NCBI GenBank assembly: GCA_016179685.1
Contig: JACPCR010000068.1
Coordinates: 1-64,000, forward strand
Direction of reading: 5' to 3'
DNA: 64,000 nucleotides
Source of the DNA: Planctomycetota bacterium
GTDB lineage: Bacteria > Planctomycetota > PUPC01 > JACPCR01
Notes under the pieces: generated by a model
Databases searched by the model: none
What the model saw: only the letters and a program-made list of their open reading frames with translations
Told to the model about the DNA's origin: nothing
Shown: positions 32,994 to 42,621 of the stretch, in pieces
Layout: each line of letters opens with the position of its first letter
How positions within the stretch are numbered: the first letter of the stretch is position 1
Position numbers and translations under genes: made by a program

Positions 32994-34172
32994 ATGCCCA
33001 AGCGCATCGCCATTCTGACGACCATCTACCGTTACTTATCGCACGCGCAGCATATCGGCGACCGTTTCCTCTGCGGCTACCCATTTCGGGGCCGGTGGCA
33101 TCGGCCCGACATGAGGGTCGTCTCCCTCTACGTGGACCAGAAGCCGGAGGGGGAGCAGAGCGCTGACCGGGCGCGGGAATTTGGGTTTCAGGTCACTCCC
33201 ACCATCGCGGAGGCCTTGCGCTGCGGGGGCGGCCGCTTGGCGGTGGATGCCATTTTGATTATCGGGGAGCACGGGGACTATCCGACGAACGAGAAGTGCC
33301 AAATCCTGTATCCGCGCTACGAGTTCTTCAAGGCGTGCGTGAAGGTCTTCGAGGAGGACGGCCGGGCCGTGCCGATCTACAACGACAAGCATCTTTCCTA
33401 CAGCTTCGAAAAGGCCAGAGAGATGGTCGATGACGCACGCCGGCTCGGCTTTCCGCTCCTGGCGGGGTCTTCTCTGCCGGTGACCTGGCGGCTGCCGGAC
33501 CTGGAGCTTCCCCTGGGATGCGAGATCGAAGAGGCGCTGATGGTGGGCGTGGGCAACCCGGACGCGATGGACTACCACGCGCTGGAGGCGATGCAGTGCA
33601 TGGTGGAGCGGCGGCGAGGCGGCGAGACGGGCGTCCGAGCGGTCCAGCTCATCGAGGGCCCCGCGGTCTGGGAGGCGGGCGAGAGGGGCCGCTGGTCGCC
33701 CGAGCTTCTCGAATCGGCGCTCTCCCGCAGCGATACGCCGCGGGGGCTGAGCGTCTCGGACGGCCGCACGCAGGACCTGCTGGGCAGCGGGGACCTGAAG
33801 CATCTGGTCGCCCAGCCCGCGGCCTACTTCATCGAGTATGCGGATGGGCTTCGGGCGACCCTCCTGATGCTCAATGGCGCGGTGGGCGACTTTTGCTTCG
33901 CCGCGCGGCTTCGGGGCAACCCGCAGCCTCAGTCCACGCAGTTTCTGCTTCCTCCCACACCCAACGTGACCTACTCGGCGTGCCTTGTCTCCAAGATCGT
34001 CGAGATGTTCGAGACGGGCCGGGCGCCCTACCCGGCGGACCGGACGATGCTCGTGTGCGGGATTCTCGAGGCCTGCCTCAACTCGCGGGTCGAAGGACAT
34101 TGCCGGCTTCAGACCCCGCACCTCCGCGTGGGGTATCAGCCCCCGCGGGAATCGCAGCACGCACGAGATTGA
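32994..34172 (+). CDS. unknown protein, paralogue of 30924-32117
   Basis: A 392-residue soluble protein sharing all conserved blocks with the upstream paralogue: IYRYLSHAQHIGDRFLCGY, VVSLYVDQ, PTIAEALRCGGGRLAVDAIL, IIGEHGDYPTNEKCQILYP, YNDKHLSYSF, GSSLPVTWRLP and LPLGCEIEEALMVG. The EHG and NDKH blocks suggest metal- or ligand-binding His residues. It is three bases upstream of a Gfo/Idh/MocA oxidoreductase gene, so the two are almost certainly co-translated and act in the same pathway. The Rossmann-like N-terminal pattern makes it a possible distant oxidoreductase relative lacking the dinucleotide motif. Ribosome site AGGAGA is rather distant from the ATG. Confidence 0.65.
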   Translation: MPKRIAILTTIYRYLSHAQHIGDRFLCGYPFRGRWHRPDMRVVSLYVDQKPEGEQSADRAREFGFQVTPTIAEALRCGGGRLAVDAILIIGEHGDYPTNEKCQILYPRYEFFKACVKVFEEDGRAVPIYNDKHLSYSFEKAREMVDDARRLGFPLLAGSSLPVTWRLPDLELPLGCEIEEALMVGVGNPDAMDYHALEAMQCMVERRRGGETGVRAVQLIEGPAVWEAGERGRWSPELLESALSRSDTPRGLSVSDGRTQDLLGSGDLKHLVAQPAAYFIEYADGLRATLLMLNGAVGDFCFAARLRGNPQPQSTQFLLPPTPNVTYSACLVSKIVEMFETGRAPYPADRTMLVCGILEACLNSRVEGHCRLQTPHLRVGYQPPRESQHARD

Positions 34173-34175
34173 TCC

Positions 34176-35219
34176 GTGAGCACGGCGACTTATCGGGCGG
34201 GCATCATTGGCCTCGGCTTCATTGGCGCGGCGGACCCGGTTTCCGGAGAAGCCATCGGCCAGCAGGTGAAGAATTTGGACGGAAGCCACGTGGGAGCGCT
34301 GACCGGGCATCCCCGGGTCCGGCTGGTCGCGGGCAGCAGCCGCGATGCGGGCCGAAGGGAACGCTTCACGGCCCGCACCAGCATCCCGACCTACCCGGAT
34401 TGGCGCGAGATGCTGGAACGGGAGAAGCTGGACCTGGTGAGCGTGGCGACTGATGCGCCGTCCCATGCCGAGATTGCCATCGGCTGCGCCGAGCGCGGCG
34501 TCCGGGCGGTCTACGCCGAGAAGCCCATCGCTACCCGGCCCACGGATGCGGACCGCATGATCCGGGCCTGCGAGCAGAGCGGGGCGCTTCTTGTCATCAA
34601 CCACAACCTGCGGTTCTTTCCGCCTGCCCGGCGTTTGCGGGACTTCATCCGTTCGGGCGGCTTGGGCGATCTGACCTCGGCCTCGATCGAGTGGGGGTCG
34701 GGCCGGCTGGGAAACGTCGGCACCCACTTCATGGACGCCGCCCAGATGCTCTCGTGCCGGGCCATCATGGCCGTCTCGGGCACGCTGGACACCTCGGGCC
34801 GGCCCGACTGCCGGGGCCCCCGATTCCGCGATCCCGGCGGCTGGGGCCTCCTGAGCCTGGAAGGGCATCTCCGGGTCACCGTGGATGCCGCGGACTACGG
34901 GCGAATCCCGGCCCGGATCGCCGTGAACGGAAGCCTGGGCCGCGCTCTGCTCCACGGGCGCGACCTCCACCTCGAATTCTGGGACGGGCGGCAGGAATCG
35001 TGGCCCAAGCCCGAGGACGGGCGGTCATCCATGGACCGCGCGGTGTCGGAGATCGTGGCCTGGCTTGATGGCGCGGGCGCATTCCCCGTCTGGCCCGCGG
35101 AGGCCGTGCGGACGCTCGAGGCCATCGTCGGATTCCACGCGTCGAATGACCACCGCGGCGCCTGGGTGGAGCTCCCGCTCACAGGCGATGACCGCGGGCG
35201 CGAGGTCCTGAGCGGATAA
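34176..35219 (+). CDS. Gfo/Idh/MocA family oxidoreductase
   Basis: A 347-residue NAD(P)-dependent oxidoreductase starting at a GTG three bases after the upstream stop. The Rossmann motif is AGIIGLGFIGAADP, an unusual version with an insertion (VSGEAIGQQVKNLDG) before the second helix. AVYAEKPIATRPTD has the conserved EKP Lys, and GNVGTHFMDAAQML has the C-terminal domain His. Tight coupling with the unknown gene 32994-34172 argues that both act on one substrate, perhaps a cyclitol or amino sugar. Full length, no lesions seen. Confidence 0.85.
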   Translation: MSTATYRAGIIGLGFIGAADPVSGEAIGQQVKNLDGSHVGALTGHPRVRLVAGSSRDAGRRERFTARTSIPTYPDWREMLEREKLDLVSVATDAPSHAEIAIGCAERGVRAVYAEKPIATRPTDADRMIRACEQSGALLVINHNLRFFPPARRLRDFIRSGGLGDLTSASIEWGSGRLGNVGTHFMDAAQMLSCRAIMAVSGTLDTSGRPDCRGPRFRDPGGWGLLSLEGHLRVTVDAADYGRIPARIAVNGSLGRALLHGRDLHLEFWDGRQESWPKPEDGRSSMDRAVSEIVAWLDGAGAFPVWPAEAVRTLEAIVGFHASNDHRGAWVELPLTGDDRGREVLSG

Positions 35220-35308
35220 CGCCGCTCTTCGGGGTTGAAGTCACGCCAAGCTCCCGCGCCGCCTCTGTTTTCAGCGTCTCTCGTGTCTCTCCTTCATGAG
35301 GCCCCAAA

Positions 35309-38300
35309 GTGATTCTTGACTCCCTGGTCCCAAAGACGTTCGCAGCTCTGCTGTCCGTGATCCCTTTCCTCCCTTCAGGGGCTGAACCGGCGGCCGGGGG
35401 CGTTCCCGTTCCCGCCGGAGTGCAATTCAAAGGAACCGTTCAAGAGGCCCAGGGCGTTTTCAGCGCCAGCGGAAATGCGATCCTCCTGTGGGAGTCAGCA
35501 AGGTCAGGGGACGAGCGACTGCAGGTCGGGATACGGTTGAGTTCGACGTCGCGTACCGTCGGCGTGCGTCTGTCGCCCGACGCGGCCGAGCCCGTCGCCT
35601 CGGCCGCACCCGTGTGTGTCATCCTCTCCGGCGACCCTGCCGGCTGCTCCGCCACCGTCCTGGCTTACAACAACTACAACCCACAAGGCCAGAACACCTA
35701 TAGACCGTTCAATCTATACTACAGCCCGTTCCATCCCGACGCGGCCGAACGCGAGAAGCTGGCCCGCGCCTTTATCGAGCGGAAGATTCCCATCGGACTC
35801 TGGACGGATCGATGGATACCCCTATCCGTCGAATGGCGCGGCGATACCGCCACCGTCTGGGTCGAGGGTCTGGCGGCCGCCCACAGGCGGATCGATCCGG
35901 CCAGGAAACGGACCGTGACCATCGAGCTGCCCGCCGGATCGCAGTGGCGCGCCCCCACGGCCGGGCCTCTCGAACGGCATTCCCTGCTCCTTCCCCTCGA
36001 CCTCACGGATGTCGCCAATGCGACGGCGAAGCCGCGCCTTCCGGCGGCGCGCGCCATCGAATCGGAGGGCGTTCCCTTCATCATGGCCGCCGGGGGCGGC
36101 GCCGACCTTCTCAGCCTTCGGCGTGCGGAATGGATCACGTGGCGTGAAGACCCTCCCTTCTTTGATGAACCGTACGATTTCGGGCCGCCGGTGCTGCGCG
36201 ATCCGCGGATGCCGTTCCTGCGCGTGCCCAAGGCGGATTACGTCGCGGCCCACCTGCTGGCGCGGGCTGCCGACGCGCCGGATACGGGCAACCGGATCAC
36301 CCTGCGTGCAGGCGCCTTTGGCGCGCCCCACGGGCAGGCGCGGACCTGGGATTTCACGGGTCGCGTGCCCCGAATCACGGAGAAAGGTGTCGCCGTGAGA
36401 CAGGACGAGCGCTCCGGCCCCGGTGGCCGATGGTTTCACGTTCGCCTGCCGATGCCGGAATCGTTCGCGCAGGACGTGGTGGGGGATTTGCTCGAGATCG
36501 AGCTGACCAAGGAGGTGCGGCTGGCGCGGAGGTCGCCGGACCCCTGCCGCTTCCGCGAGCGCCCACTGGGGCTGCCGAGCGGTGTCGAAATTGCAGCCAT
36601 CACGCTCGAGAAATCGCCGCTGCAGATGGTGGTGGCCAGCCGGAAGCCCGGCCACGTCTTCGTCGCGCCCGAGACGCCGGCGTTCTCCGTCAACCTGACC
36701 AACATCTCGGAAAAGCGGCTGCCCTTCACGGTGCGTGCAACCGCGCTCCACCGGGACGGCCGGACCCACCAGATGTTGCAGCGCGGGCACGTCGAGGCCG
36801 GGGAAACGCGAGCCGTCGCGCTGCCGCTGGCCGTCCCGCTCTACGGTTACCACGATCTCGAGGTGAGCCTTTCCGCCGCCGGCCGCAGCCCTCTGCTGCG
36901 GCGCAGAACGAGCTTCGCCTGGCTGCCGCCGGACACCCGCAGGCATCGGGATCGTTCGCCCTTCGGCACATGGGATTTCGGCGCGGCGCATTTTGGAAAT
37001 CCCGACAGTGAGAGCAGCGCCGCGCTCCACGTCGCCATGGGACTGAAATGGACCTTTCTGGGGCCGAAGGAGCTGAGGAAGCGGTTTGGCCTGGCCCGAG
37101 GCATCGAACCGTGTATCCATGGAAGCCCCGAACATTTCGGCAAGACCCTGGAGGAGAATCCGGACCAGTCTCCGGTCGGCCTGATCTTCCACGAGAACAG
37201 CATTTCCTACGATCATATCGTGCGCGTGCCTGATCTCTTTACGGATTGGCCGCCGTACCTCTTCAACGAGTCCGAGCAGAAGCAATTCGACGGCCTCTGG
37301 CAGAGCGCTCTGGCCGGCGCCCAGGCCTTCCGCAAGGCCTTTCCACAGTGCAAGATCAGCTTCGGCAACGGCGTGGTGAGCACCCGCGAGGCGTTTTACC
37401 GCCGGGGCCTGCCCCCCGAGTCGTTCGATTACGCCGGGAACGAGACCGGTAGCTACGGCCGCCCGCCGGAGGCGCAGCCGCCGGATTACATCGCCAACAA
37501 CGCCAGCCTGTGGATGGACCGCATGCTGCTCGACCATTACGGCTACAAGGACAAGCCGATTCAGCAGTGCTACGAGGCTTGCTACGTCAACACCAACCCG
37601 GGCAACGTCAGCCTTTCCGACCAGGCGGATTACTATCCGCGCCACGCCCTGCACGCGCTGGCCTGGAACATTCCCACGATCCGTTACGGCATGATGAACG
37701 ACGTCAGCAACAGCTACTATTACAGCAATTGGGGCGCGTCCGGATTCCTGCACCGATACCCGGAACTGAATCCCAAGCCTTCCTTCGTCACCATGGCGAC
37801 GCTGACGCGGGTCCTCGACGGCGTCGCATTCGTGCGCGCCGTGGATGTCGGCAGCCCCAGCACCTATCTCTTCGAGTTTCAACGGCCCGACGGGGAGGGG
37901 CCGCTCTGGGCTGCCTGGACGCTCCGTGGCACCCGGCCGCTCCGCTTGAGCTTCGCCGGCATGACGGACGTCAAGCTCACGGATGGACAGGGCCAGGAAC
38001 GGCCGCTGAAAGGACGCAGGGGCTTCTTCGAGTTGGAGCTGACGCCCTCCCCCCTCTACGTTTCGGCTCATGCGCCTCTGGCCGAGACCCAGATGGGCGA
38101 GCCGGAGTACACCGGCCGGCCTCTGGGCAAGGTGACTCGCCTGGCGCGCCTGGACGATCTCGGCGTGTGGGAGATCGAGCGGGAGCGGGACCCCGTGCTG
38201 GAGTTTTACGGGATGACCACGCCGCGGCGGCTGGGGCGTTTCCGATTCGATGTTGCGCGGAGCTACCGCGGGCGCAACCGCGTGTTGCGAGTTTGCCCGG

Positions 38301-38860
38301 AATCCATCGAGCACGGCAAGCCAACCATGCCGATGTACATGGCGGTCCGGCACAAGACCGGTATCCCGGTCCCGGGCCAGCCGACCGAGATCGGTCTATG
38401 GATTCACGGGAACTCCGGCTGGGGCCGCGTCCTCTTCGAGCTGGAGGACGCCTCGGGCCAGCGCTGGAGCAGCATCGGCGCCCCTTCCACTGATCCTCTA
38501 CCCCACTGGTTCGAGGAAGTGATGCCCGCCGATTTGAAGACCCGCTACCAGCCGGTCGCCCGCAGCGACTGGAACACCGAAGACGTCTTCGGCATCAGCC
38601 GCATCAACTTCGACGGATGGCGCTACGTCGGATTTCCGATGCCGGGCCACTATCCCGGCGAGGGCTATCCCTGGCCGGGCAACAGCCAGTGGCGTCATGA
38701 CAAGGACGGCAGGGTCCGGTATCCCCTGCGGCTGACCCGTTTGATCGTGGAATTGCCGGAAAAAGTCCTGCACGCCACGCGTTTCGATCCGCCGCCCGTT
38801 TCAGAAATCGCCCTTTCGGACCTCGTGGTGGGAGAAGATGAAACGCCGAAGGTGCGGTGA
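35309..38860 (+). CDS. large secreted protein, probable glycoside-hydrolase-like
   Basis: An 1183-residue protein from a GTG. A short hydrophobic N-terminus (TFAALLSVIPFLPSGAEPAA) suggests export. The central part, about residues 540-830, reads like a barrel enzyme: TWDFGAAHFGNP, FHENSISYDHIVRVPDLFTD, SFGNGVVSTREAFYRRG, DYAGNETGSYGRP and IRYGMMNDVSNSYYYSN, with Glu and Asp at strand ends as in clan A glycosidases. The flanking N- and C-terminal parts look like beta-sandwich accessory domains. I do not recognise a specific family, so enzyme class is inference. It follows a Gfo/Idh/MocA gene and faces a truncated PAS gene whose frame runs antisense into its 3' end. Confidence 0.6.
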   Translation: MILDSLVPKTFAALLSVIPFLPSGAEPAAGGVPVPAGVQFKGTVQEAQGVFSASGNAILLWESARSGDERLQVGIRLSSTSRTVGVRLSPDAAEPVASAAPVCVILSGDPAGCSATVLAYNNYNPQGQNTYRPFNLYYSPFHPDAAEREKLARAFIERKIPIGLWTDRWIPLSVEWRGDTATVWVEGLAAAHRRIDPARKRTVTIELPAGSQWRAPTAGPLERHSLLLPLDLTDVANATAKPRLPAARAIESEGVPFIMAAGGGADLLSLRRAEWITWREDPPFFDEPYDFGPPVLRDPRMPFLRVPKADYVAAHLLARAADAPDTGNRITLRAGAFGAPHGQARTWDFTGRVPRITEKGVAVRQDERSGPGGRWFHVRLPMPESFAQDVVGDLLEIELTKEVRLARRSPDPCRFRERPLGLPSGVEIAAITLEKSPLQMVVASRKPGHVFVAPETPAFSVNLTNISEKRLPFTVRATALHRDGRTHQMLQRGHVEAGETRAVALPLAVPLYGYHDLEVSLSAAGRSPLLRRRTSFAWLPPDTRRHRDRSPFGTWDFGAAHFGNPDSESSAALHVAMGLKWTFLGPKELRKRFGLARGIEPCIHGSPEHFGKTLEENPDQSPVGLIFHENSISYDHIVRVPDLFTDWPPYLFNESEQKQFDGLWQSALAGAQAFRKAFPQCKISFGNGVVSTREAFYRRGLPPESFDYAGNETGSYGRPPEAQPPDYIANNASLWMDRMLLDHYGYKDKPIQQCYEACYVNTNPGNVSLSDQADYYPRHALHALAWNIPTIRYGMMNDVSNSYYYSNWGASGFLHRYPELNPKPSFVTMATLTRVLDGVAFVRAVDVGSPSTYLFEFQRPDGEGPLWAAWTLRGTRPLRLSFAGMTDVKLTDGQGQERPLKGRRGFFELELTPSPLYVSAHAPLAETQMGEPEYTGRPLGKVTRLARLDDLGVWEIERERDPVLEFYGMTTPRRLGRFRFDVARSYRGRNRVLRVCPESIEHGKPTMPMYMAVRHKTGIPVPGQPTEIGLWIHGNSGWGRVLFELEDASGQRWSSIGAPSTDPLPHWFEEVMPADLKTRYQPVARSDWNTEDVFGISRINFDGWRYVGFPMPGHYPGEGYPWPGNSQWRHDKDGRVRYPLRLTRLIVELPEKVLHATRFDPPPVSEIALSDLVVGEDETPKVR

Positions 38861-39279
38861 GAGGCGGCATGACTCAGACCGATCTCGACGGGGAATTCCT
38901 GCCCGTCCTTGCGCAGGCCGGAAAGGTCCCGCCCGGCCCCCATGAGCCTGGCGAGGGGCTCGCGCAGAAAGTTGGCCCGAAAACCCGGGTGCGCTGCCCG
39001 GAAACGGTGCGGGATGAGGAGCTCCACGGGCTGGCCCAGCAGTTCCTGCCGCGTGTAGCCGAAGAGCTTCTCGACCTGAGCATTGACCAGCGTGATGCGG
39101 CCCAGCGCGTCCACGAGGAGCGTCGCGTTAGGCGCAGCGTCGATGATGAGCCATGCCTGGGCGAGCTCGCGCTTCAGCGCCGACAGCTCCGATTCGAGGT
39201 CCTGGATTCTCCCCTGCAGATCTGCAGGCTCAGGCTGTGCCTCGCCCGGAGACTTGCCTGTCGGTCGATTCTTGCTCAT
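38695..39279 (-). pseudogene. PAS-domain sensor gene truncated after its PAS domain
   Basis: The first 135 residues are a normal sensor start: a coiled coil (LQGRIQDLESELSALKREL) and a PAS domain (IIDAAPNATLLVDALGRITL, VEKLFGYTRQELLGQPVELL and GLRKDGQEFPVEIGLS). The PAS domain then breaks off before its last strand. The remaining 50 or so codons are simply the complement of the 3' end of the large secreted-protein gene and show no domain. The histidine kinase or other output module expected downstream is absent. A rearrangement has apparently fused the two regions; whether the short product is made is unknown. Confidence 0.65.
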
Positions 39280-39323
39280 GACCCTCTGGCCTTATACCCG
39301 AGATGGGCCGACGGTTCTTGCGG

Positions 39324-41033
39324 TCATGGCGCTTTCCCCCTCTCCCAAGTGTCCGTGCGGAATGGCGACGCCGGCAGACCCTCGCGGTTCATCAGGTTCG
39401 GATCGGCGTCCTGCCGCCAGGCGAAGCGCACGGCCGCGGGCTGCTGGACGGCCTCGGCCCAGACCACGACGCCATTGTTCTCGATTTCCGCCTGAGCCGG
39501 TCCGAACTGCCGGTCCCCACCGGCCACGGTGAAGTGAGTCAGGGGCTTTCCGTCTCGCGCGGCGAGTCCGCCCCCCGTATGGTCGAACTCGATGCGGATA
39601 CGGTTTCCCTCCACCTTCATGGAGCGGTAGAGGGGGCCCGAATGGACGAGGTCCTTGCGCCCGTAAGCATCAGCCAGGGCCCAGAGGGAGAGCCGCCGGC
39701 CGACTTCCTGTTTGTTGGTGGGATGAATATTGCCCACGTTGCCGATGTCCGTCGTCACGGCCATCCCCGTGTTGGGAACGGAAAGAGTGGCCGCCTGGGC
39801 TTCCCAAATCTCCGCCAGGGCCTCGGGATGTCCGCCGTAGCGGAAAGGCGCGAGCTGGACGTAGTAGAAGGGGAAATCGCCCTGTCCCCACACCTGCCGC
39901 CAGCCGACGATCAGGGCTTTCATGCGCTCGTGATACAGCATGCCCTCGCCGCAGTTGGCCTCCCCCTGATACCAGAGCGCGCCGCGCAGACCGAAGGGGA
40001 CCAGCGGGTGGACCATGCCATTGTAGAGCGCCATCGGCGTGCCCGGGCTGTTCCGCGGGTCGGCTGGGACGGCAGGCCATCCCCGTGGCCAGCCGCCCTC
40101 GACGGCCGGCGGGGATTTCCCAGCCTGGCGGGCATCACGGGCCTTGGGCAGCCAGGCCTGAAGTCGGCGGGCGTTGGGCGCTTGAGGGTCCTCCGGCGCC
40201 GGCACGCCCGCATCCTCCTCGCCCGCGGGCTTCTCCTCCGTGGCGTCCGCTTCTTCCTCCTTTGCCGCTGGACGCGGCATGTGCTCCGCGATCTTCTTCT
40301 CGATCTGGACGAAGAAGGCGTCCAGCGTACGCTGGTAGGCCTCCGTGGCGTCCGGCCGCTTCTCGAGGTAAGGGGCGAACGCGGGAACGCTGGCGAAACC
40401 CGCCGGAGGCGTCCAGGGCTCGATTCGCGTCCCGCCCCAGGAGCTGTTGATCAGGCCGATCGGGACATCCATGGCCTGGTGAATTTCGCGGCCGAAGAAA
40501 TAGGCGACCCCTGAAAAGGAGGCAACGGTCTTCGGGCTGCAGACCTTCCATTCTGCCTGGACGTCCTCGGCGCGCTGGTCCCTGGGGACCTTGGGGACGT
40601 GGAATAGGCGGATACGGGGGAAGTCGGCCTTTGGGATTTCCTCCTTGGCTCGGTCGGACGCTGCGACGGACCATTCCATATTGGACTGGCCGGAGGCGAG
40701 CCAGACCTCGCCGACGAGCACGTCCTCGAGGGTCAGAGTGTTCTTGCCCCGAATAATCAAAGCATGGGGGCCGCCAGCCTTCAGGGGCGCGAGCCGAACG
40801 AGCCAGCGGCCGTCCTCGCCCGCGGTGGCCTGCACGGACTGGTCGCCGAGGGTGACGGTGACGGCCTCGCCCGGGCCTGCCCAGCCCCACAGGGGGACGG
40901 GCATGCCCTGCTGAAGCACCATGTGGCTGCCGAGAATCGCCGGTAGTCTGACGTCCGCCCGGGCCTGGCCGGGCCAGTGTTCGAGCAATAAGTATCCAAG
41001 AGAGAGAAAGATAGCCATGGAGGATCGGTTCAT
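39324..41033 (-). CDS. sialate O-acetylesterase (SGNH-type)
   Basis: A 569-residue exported esterase expected to remove acetyl groups from sialic acids or related acetylated glycans. A signal peptide is visible (IFLSLGYLLLEHWPGQARAD). The domain order is typical: a beta domain after LGSHMVLQQGMPVPLWGWA, the nucleophile block WLASGQSNMEWSV, the second block INSSWGGTRIEPWTP, and the catalytic Asp/His block TDIGNVGNIHPTNKQEVGRR. An Ala/Glu-rich insertion (EEEADATEEKPAGEEDAG) lies near residue 270 and is probably a flexible loop. It is divergent from the transporter gene at 41115, which could import a released product. Confidence 0.9.
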   Translation of the reverse strand: MNRSSMAIFLSLGYLLLEHWPGQARADVRLPAILGSHMVLQQGMPVPLWGWAGPGEAVTVTLGDQSVQATAGEDGRWLVRLAPLKAGGPHALIIRGKNTLTLEDVLVGEVWLASGQSNMEWSVAASDRAKEEIPKADFPRIRLFHVPKVPRDQRAEDVQAEWKVCSPKTVASFSGVAYFFGREIHQAMDVPIGLINSSWGGTRIEPWTPPAGFASVPAFAPYLEKRPDATEAYQRTLDAFFVQIEKKIAEHMPRPAAKEEEADATEEKPAGEEDAGVPAPEDPQAPNARRLQAWLPKARDARQAGKSPPAVEGGWPRGWPAVPADPRNSPGTPMALYNGMVHPLVPFGLRGALWYQGEANCGEGMLYHERMKALIVGWRQVWGQGDFPFYYVQLAPFRYGGHPEALAEIWEAQAATLSVPNTGMAVTTDIGNVGNIHPTNKQEVGRRLSLWALADAYGRKDLVHSGPLYRSMKVEGNRIRIEFDHTGGGLAARDGKPLTHFTVAGGDRQFGPAQAEIENNGVVVWAEAVQQPAAVRFAWRQDADPNLMNREGLPASPFRTDTWERGKAP

Positions 41034-41114
41034 GTGGAGTCCTTTCTTCTGTTACAGTTTCTCGCTTTCACCAGGGGGGCGCAAGTCGGCCCTTCGGAAT
41101 AGAGAAGTCCTTGA

Positions 41115-42377
41115 ATGAAATTGCAGGCTTCGCATTATTGGGCCGCAGGCTCGGTGGCCTTCTCGGCCGCGTTTCTCCTGTGCGGCTACGAGTTCATCCG
41201 CAGCTCCTCGAATACCCTCTACAAGGCGGCCTACGGCAAGGAGAAGCTCCCGGTCGTCATGGCCCTGATGCCGCTGGGCGTCCTCGCTGTACTTGCCATC
41301 TATGGCCGCGTCCTCTCGTGGCTGGGGGCTCGGCGCACCTTGTTCTGGTCCACCCTGGCCTGTGGAGCGGTCCTCGCGGGCTGCACCACGCTGGTCCGAG
41401 GCGGATGGACGGTCTTCACGGGTGCGCTGTACATTTTCCGCGAGGCCTACGTGGTGCTGCTGATCGAGCAGTACTGGTCGTTTCTCAACAGCTCGCTGGG
41501 AGAAAAGGAGGCCCGGAAGCTCAACGGACCCGTCACAGGCATCGCCTCGGTCGGCGGCATCCTCGGCGGGCTGCTCGTCCAGGCCCTGGCCGAGCGCCTG
41601 GGCACGTCCGCCATGCCGTTTTTCGCCGCGGTGTCTTTGCTGCCCGCCGCATTCCTTTCCGACCTCGGCTACGCCCGCGCGGGCGAGCCGCGCCCCTCCT
41701 CCGAGGAGGCCGGGGGCGCTCGGGGCCACCTCGGCCTCAAGTCCCTGAGGGCCTCACCGGTCCTCGGGCTGCTCCTGACCGTCATCGTGTCCACTCAAGT
41801 GGTCTCGACGTGCCTCGACTTGCGCTTCCAGGGGATGCTCCAGGACCGGATACCCGAGGCGGACCGGCAGACGGCCTTTTCCGGGGGGTTCTATGCAGCG
41901 CTCAACGCCGCAGCCGCCTTCCTCCAGTTCGTCGCCGCGCCGCTGGTCCTTTCCACGGTCCCCCTCTGGACCGTTCTCGTCGGCATTCCCCTGATCCATC
42001 TGGCCGCGTGCGCGGCCCTCGCCATCTCGCCCTCGCTGGCCACCGCAGGCGCAGCCTATCTCCTCTTCAAATGCCTCGATTACTCCCTCTTCCGCGCCGC
42101 CAAGGAGATTCTCTACATCCCGCTCCCGTTTGACGCCCGATACCGGGCCAAGGAATTCATCGATGTCTTCGGCTACCGGTTCTCGAAAGGCGGCTCCTCC
42201 CTGGCGTTCGTGTTGCTCCAGAAGGCCGGGGTGGCTCTGGATTCGCTGTACGCTCTGGTCGCCCTCGGGGCCTCGGCGGCTTGGCTCGGCCTGGCCGTGC
42301 CCCTCGTTTCGCGGTGCAGAAGCGCTCCCGCACTTCCGGACTCGAGTAGCAGTCGTCTACATGGGTCGAAACCGTGA
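41115..42377 (+). CDS. 12-helix transporter, NTT/major-facilitator-like
   Basis: A 420-residue inner-membrane protein with about eleven to twelve hydrophobic segments. The first helix contains FLLCGYEFIRSSSNTLYKAAYG, and the next loop KEKLPVVMALMPLGVLAVLA; this E-x-x-R-x-S arrangement recalls the ATP/ADP translocase-like (NTT) family and related major-facilitator proteins common in PVC bacteria. Charged loops such as LYIFREAYVVLLIEQYWSFLNS also fit that group. The substrate cannot be assigned. It is divergent from the sialate O-acetylesterase gene with 81 bases between. The stop codon lies in a hairpin. Confidence 0.65.
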   Translation: MKLQASHYWAAGSVAFSAAFLLCGYEFIRSSSNTLYKAAYGKEKLPVVMALMPLGVLAVLAIYGRVLSWLGARRTLFWSTLACGAVLAGCTTLVRGGWTVFTGALYIFREAYVVLLIEQYWSFLNSSLGEKEARKLNGPVTGIASVGGILGGLLVQALAERLGTSAMPFFAAVSLLPAAFLSDLGYARAGEPRPSSEEAGGARGHLGLKSLRASPVLGLLLTVIVSTQVVSTCLDLRFQGMLQDRIPEADRQTAFSGGFYAALNAAAAFLQFVAAPLVLSTVPLWTVLVGIPLIHLAACAALAISPSLATAGAAYLLFKCLDYSLFRAAKEILYIPLPFDARYRAKEFIDVFGYRFSKGGSSLAFVLLQKAGVALDSLYALVALGASAAWLGLAVPLVSRCRSAPALPDSSSSRLHGSKP

Positions 42378-42383
42378 CCCATG
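42360..42383 (+). terminator. hairpin over the transporter stop codon
   Basis: CATGGGTC (42360-42367) pairs with GACCCATG (42376-42383) around an eight-base loop; the TGA stop is at 42375-42377. There is no T-run. Confidence 0.45.
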
Positions 42384-42621
42384 AGGCCGCAGGGCGTATT
42401 TCGAACACGTCGTGTGAGAAATGCGGGTTAGAGCCGCGGCAGCCGGGGCGCGTCACCGCTCCGGAATGGCCCGCGTCCAACGCGTCCTCTCTGGCGCAGC
42501 CGAAGTGCGTGAGCGCTTCGGAGCGGACCTGAGACCGAGGCGCGGAGGGCTTCCTGGGCGGCTGAGGCGTTTCCCGTGCGGGCACGGCGGACCGGAGTGC
42601 GGCGGCGTCAGGGGCGGCGCG

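Noticed and set aside
33036-34970. 644-codon minus-strand frame opposite the unknown/Gfo-Idh-MocA pair
   Set aside because: Antisense to two genes with conserved motifs; no independent support.
35822-38353. 843-codon minus-strand open frame opposite the large secreted protein
   Set aside because: Arg/Val/Gly/Gln-rich complement sequence with no start signal or domain.
42384-42621. Possible tRNA in the intergenic region after the transporter
   Set aside because: A phrase reminiscent of a T-arm on the minus strand does not extend to a cloverleaf; no acceptor stem found.
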